A stretch of 35,847 bases of DNA, taken from NCBI GenBank assembly GCA_027623775.1, contig JAQBUY010000002.1, positions 1 through 35,847 of the forward strand. The letters run 5' to 3'. The notes beneath the pieces are model-generated. The model was given only the letters and a program-made list of their open reading frames with translations. It made no database searches and was not told where the DNA came from. This document shows, in pieces, positions 33,169-35,847 of this stretch. Every line of letters starts with the position of its first letter. Positions within the stretch are counted from its first letter, which is position 1. This stretch comes from Pseudomonadota bacterium. GTDB lineage: Bacteria; Pseudomonadota; Alphaproteobacteria; HIMB59. A program made the position numbers and the translations under genes.

Positions 33169-34863
33169 TTAATTGGTTACTTCTGAAGGAAAATGCTTAA
33201 TCACAGAAAGTAATGGATTTGGAGCAGCCTGCCCTAGTCCGCAGATGGAAGCGTCCATCATTGTACCTGATAGTTCTTGAAGTAACTCTATATCCCAAGA
33301 TTCTCTATTCATTAATTTAAGTGCTTTTTCTGTTCCATTTCTACATGGAGTACATTGACCACAGCTTTCATCATGAAAAAAGGACATTAAATTTTTAGCA
33401 ATATCTTTCATATTGTCCTTATCGGATAAAATAACAACAGCAGCTGAACCAATAAAACATCCATATTCTTGAAGGGTATCAAAATCAAGTGGAATTGAAT
33501 CAAGACTTGCTGGAAGAATACCTCCTGAAGCTCCTCCAGGTAAGTAGGCTTTAAATTCATGCTCATCTTGCATTCCATCACAATAATCTCTAATTAATTC
33601 TTTAATGGTAATTCCTGCAGGAGCTAATTTAACTCCAGGTTTTTTCACTCTACCCGAAACAGAATACGTTCTTAGACCTTTTCTTCCATTTAAACCATGG
33701 CTATTAAACCAAGTAGCACCTTTTTCTAAAATTTCTCTTACCCAGAAAACAGTCTCTACATTATGAATTAAAGTAGGTCTTCCAAATAGGCCTACTTGAG
33801 AAGGAAAAGGAGGTTTATGTCGAGGGTATCCTCTTTTACCCTCAAGACTCTCTAACATTGAAGACTCTTCTCCACAAATATAAGCTCCAGCACCTCTTCT
33901 AAAATGAATTCTTGTTTTAATATTTAAATTTACCGCTTCAACTTTTTTTATTTCTTCTTTTAAAAATTTAATGACATCAGGATATTCATCGCGCATATAT
34001 ATATAAACGTCTGTAGCCTCAACTACCCACGCAGCGATTAACATACCTTCTAAAAATCGATGAGGATCTTTCGTTAAATAATGATGATCCTTAAAAGTAC
34101 CTGGTTCACCTTCATCTCCATTTATAGCCATCAGTCTCGGTGAATTTTCTGCTCTTACAAATCTCCATTTTCTTCCAGTAGGAAATCCCGCTCCACCCAA
34201 TCCCCTGATACCAGATTTTTCCATCTCTTCAATTAATTTCATTGGATCTTTTGAATTAGATAAACATTGCTCTAATAATTTATATCCACCATTTTTTTTA
34301 TAATTATCAAAATTAATAAAATTTGGTATAATCGGTTTTAATTCATTTGAATCTAGAATTAATTTAATTTTATCTGTGGTTGCGTTAGTAACGTGTCTTT
34401 TACCAACCTCAACAACAGGAGCTTGATGGCAACGACCCATACATGGTGCACGAACAACTCTTACAGAGGGACTGAACTCTTCTTTAATTTTTTTTTCTAG
34501 GGACTGACAACCATTCATCTCGCAAGTAATACTATCACAAACTCTGATTGTAACTGAAGGTGGAGTATCTTCGCCCTCTTCTATAATATCAAAATGAGCA
34601 TAAAAAGATGCAGTTTCATAAATTTCAGTTAAAGGAAGATTGGTCAATTCAGATAAGGCTGTTAAATGCTTATAAGACAAGCATTTGTATTTATCCTGTA
34701 TCAAGTGGAAACATTCAATCAACATGTCTCTTTGTCTAATAAAATCATTAGGAATCAATTCTTCTAATTCAAGAATAGAGGTATCATCAGCATGTCTTCC
34801 TTTATTAAAATTTAAGGCGTTCCTTCTACCAGAACCGGGATGAATTTTTTTCTTATTTTCCAT
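33169..34863 (-). CDS. Formate dehydrogenase beta subunit, fused NuoE-like + NuoF-like (FMN/NADH/Fe-S)
   Basis: 564 aa; NuoE-like VCDSITCEMNGCQ...RAPCMGRC; NuoF-like GIRGLGGAGFPTGRKW, NGDEGEPGTFKD, GAGAYICGEESSMLESLEGKRG, ESCGQCTPCRNGTEKAL. Confidence 0.93.
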   Translation of the reverse strand: MENKKKIHPGSGRRNALNFNKGRHADDTSILELEELIPNDFIRQRDMLIECFHLIQDKYKCLSYKHLTALSELTNLPLTEIYETASFYAHFDIIEEGEDTPPSVTIRVCDSITCEMNGCQSLEKKIKEEFSPSVRVVRAPCMGRCHQAPVVEVGKRHVTNATTDKIKLILDSNELKPIIPNFINFDNYKKNGGYKLLEQCLSNSKDPMKLIEEMEKSGIRGLGGAGFPTGRKWRFVRAENSPRLMAINGDEGEPGTFKDHHYLTKDPHRFLEGMLIAAWVVEATDVYIYMRDEYPDVIKFLKEEIKKVEAVNLNIKTRIHFRRGAGAYICGEESSMLESLEGKRGYPRHKPPFPSQVGLFGRPTLIHNVETVFWVREILEKGATWFNSHGLNGRKGLRTYSVSGRVKKPGVKLAPAGITIKELIRDYCDGMQDEHEFKAYLPGGASGGILPASLDSIPLDFDTLQEYGCFIGSAAVVILSDKDNMKDIAKNLMSFFHDESCGQCTPCRNGTEKALKLMNRESWDIELLQELSGTMMDASICGLGQAAPNPLLSVIKHFPSEVTN

Positions 34864-34879
34864 AGATATTTAGGTAATA

Positions 34880-34885
34880 ATTATA
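34880..34885 (-). promoter_or_regulatory. Candidate -10 element (TATAAT) for the fdh genes
   Basis: Exact TATAAT on the minus strand, 17 nt between it and the beta-subunit ATG; no good -35 at 16-18 nt. Confidence 0.45.
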
Positions 34886-34896
34886 TTTTTTTAATA

Positions 34897-34928
34897 ATCA
34901 ATCAATGAATAAAAGGTGATTAATTGAT
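34897..34928. promoter_or_regulatory. Candidate LysR-type operator: imperfect palindrome ATCAATCAAT-N12-ATTAATTGAT
   Basis: 9/10 inverted match between arms 34897-34906 and 34919-34928, directly upstream of the TATAAT box and downstream of a LysR gene. Confidence 0.45.
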
Positions 34929-34933
34929 AATTT

Positions 34934-35815
34934 TTACTTATCAAAAGATTTAGAAAATTTTATAAAATTATCCTTTAAAGGTGATGGGCTATTGTCTTTA
35001 ATAAAAACAAGACCTATTTTATGAAAGATTTTAGGATCTACCAATTCGTAAAAATTTGTATTTTTTTTATAATTAAAAGCCTGGGTAAAAAAAAATGGCA
35101 TAATTGTTGAAAGGTTAGACATATTGATTTGTGCAAAAATTTGAGTTAGTGAATTGGATTCCAACAAAACTTTTGGGTGTACACCTTTTTCTTTAAAGAC
35201 AGAATTAAGAATTCTTCTAAATTGATTATCTTCAGACAATAAACAAAAATCCAAATCTTTACAATCAGACCATTTAACAAATTCTATTGAGGAAAAATTT
35301 TTTTCAGGTGTAATTAAAAAATACTTTTCATCGTAAAAAGGAATTTTTTCAACTCCCATTATCGGCTCATTTTCCAAATAAGTAATACCTATGTCAAGTT
35401 TATAATCATGCAATTGTTCATCTATTTTATTAGAAGGCATAGAATATATTTTAATTTTTACGTTTTTATATTTTAAAACAAAGGAATTAATTAAATATGA
35501 AATTTCAAGTTGTGCTGTAGGAATAACACCTATGCGTAAAGTTCCAGAAAGACTATTTTTAAGCTCTGAGCTTAATTGCTTTATCTCAGAATATTCTTTT
35601 ATTATATTGTTAAAACGTTTTTTAAGCATTAAGCCCTCAGAAGTTAATCCAATAAAATTCTTACCTCTTTTAACTAGAGTTATACCCAATTCATTTTCCA
35701 AAGATTTTAACTTCATAGAAAGAGCTGGCTGAGAAATATTAAGTTTTTCTGAAGCTCTTTTAAAATGCTTCTCATCATCAAGCACTAATAAAATTTCTAA
35801 ATTTTTAATATCCAT
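34934..35815 (-). CDS. LysR-family transcriptional regulator, probable regulator of the adjacent formate dehydrogenase
   Basis: 293 aa; N-terminal HTH LEILLVLDDEKHFKRASEKLNISQPALSMKLKSLENELGITLVKR and LysR substrate-binding domain (GTLRIGVIPTAQ...DIGITYLENEP). Confidence 0.93.
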   Translation of the reverse strand: MDIKNLEILLVLDDEKHFKRASEKLNISQPALSMKLKSLENELGITLVKRGKNFIGLTSEGLMLKKRFNNIIKEYSEIKQLSSELKNSLSGTLRIGVIPTAQLEISYLINSFVLKYKNVKIKIYSMPSNKIDEQLHDYKLDIGITYLENEPIMGVEKIPFYDEKYFLITPEKNFSSIEFVKWSDCKDLDFCLLSEDNQFRRILNSVFKEKGVHPKVLLESNSLTQIFAQINMSNLSTIMPFFFTQAFNYKKNTNFYELVDPKIFHKIGLVFIKDNSPSPLKDNFIKFSKSFDK

Positions 35816-35847
35816 AAAATAAATAAAACTATATAATAATAAAAAAT

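Noticed and set aside
35532-35732. Plus-strand ORF antisense to the LysR gene
   Set aside because: Shadow ORF; no supporting signal

Overview
The window is mostly a very compact, AT-rich core-gene region, consistent with a streamlined alphaproteobacterium (SAR11/Pelagibacterales-like; this taxonomic call is inference). From about 28.74 kb down to 1 it carries one minus-strand superoperon: tRNA-Tyr, tRNA-Gly, tuf, tRNA-Trp, secE, nusG, rplK/A/J/L, rpoB/C, rpsL/G, fusA, the S10-spc-alpha ribosomal cluster, secY, adk, rpoA, rplQ, crcB, and probably the first codons of another gene. To the right are a plus-strand SpoU/TrmH (RlmB-like) methyltransferase, tRNA-Thr, a 208-aa coiled-coil/TM protein of unknown function, and a minus-strand set of a LysR regulator with a two-subunit NAD-dependent formate dehydrogenase (fused NuoE-NuoF-like beta, 924-aa molybdopterin alpha). 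I found no CRISPR array, phage, transposon or defence system, and no convincing undescribed multi-gene system. Items worth a second look: a pre-tRNA-Gly leader with two mutually exclusive stems; a strong internal promoter that would give a near-leaderless rpsL mRNA; a recurring TTGACT -35 motif; the absence of rpmD and of the usual r-protein leader spaces; crcB at the tail of the r-protein operon; a palindrome between the LysR gene and fdh; a tRNA-Thr with two mispaired stem positions; and the 208-aa unknown protein.
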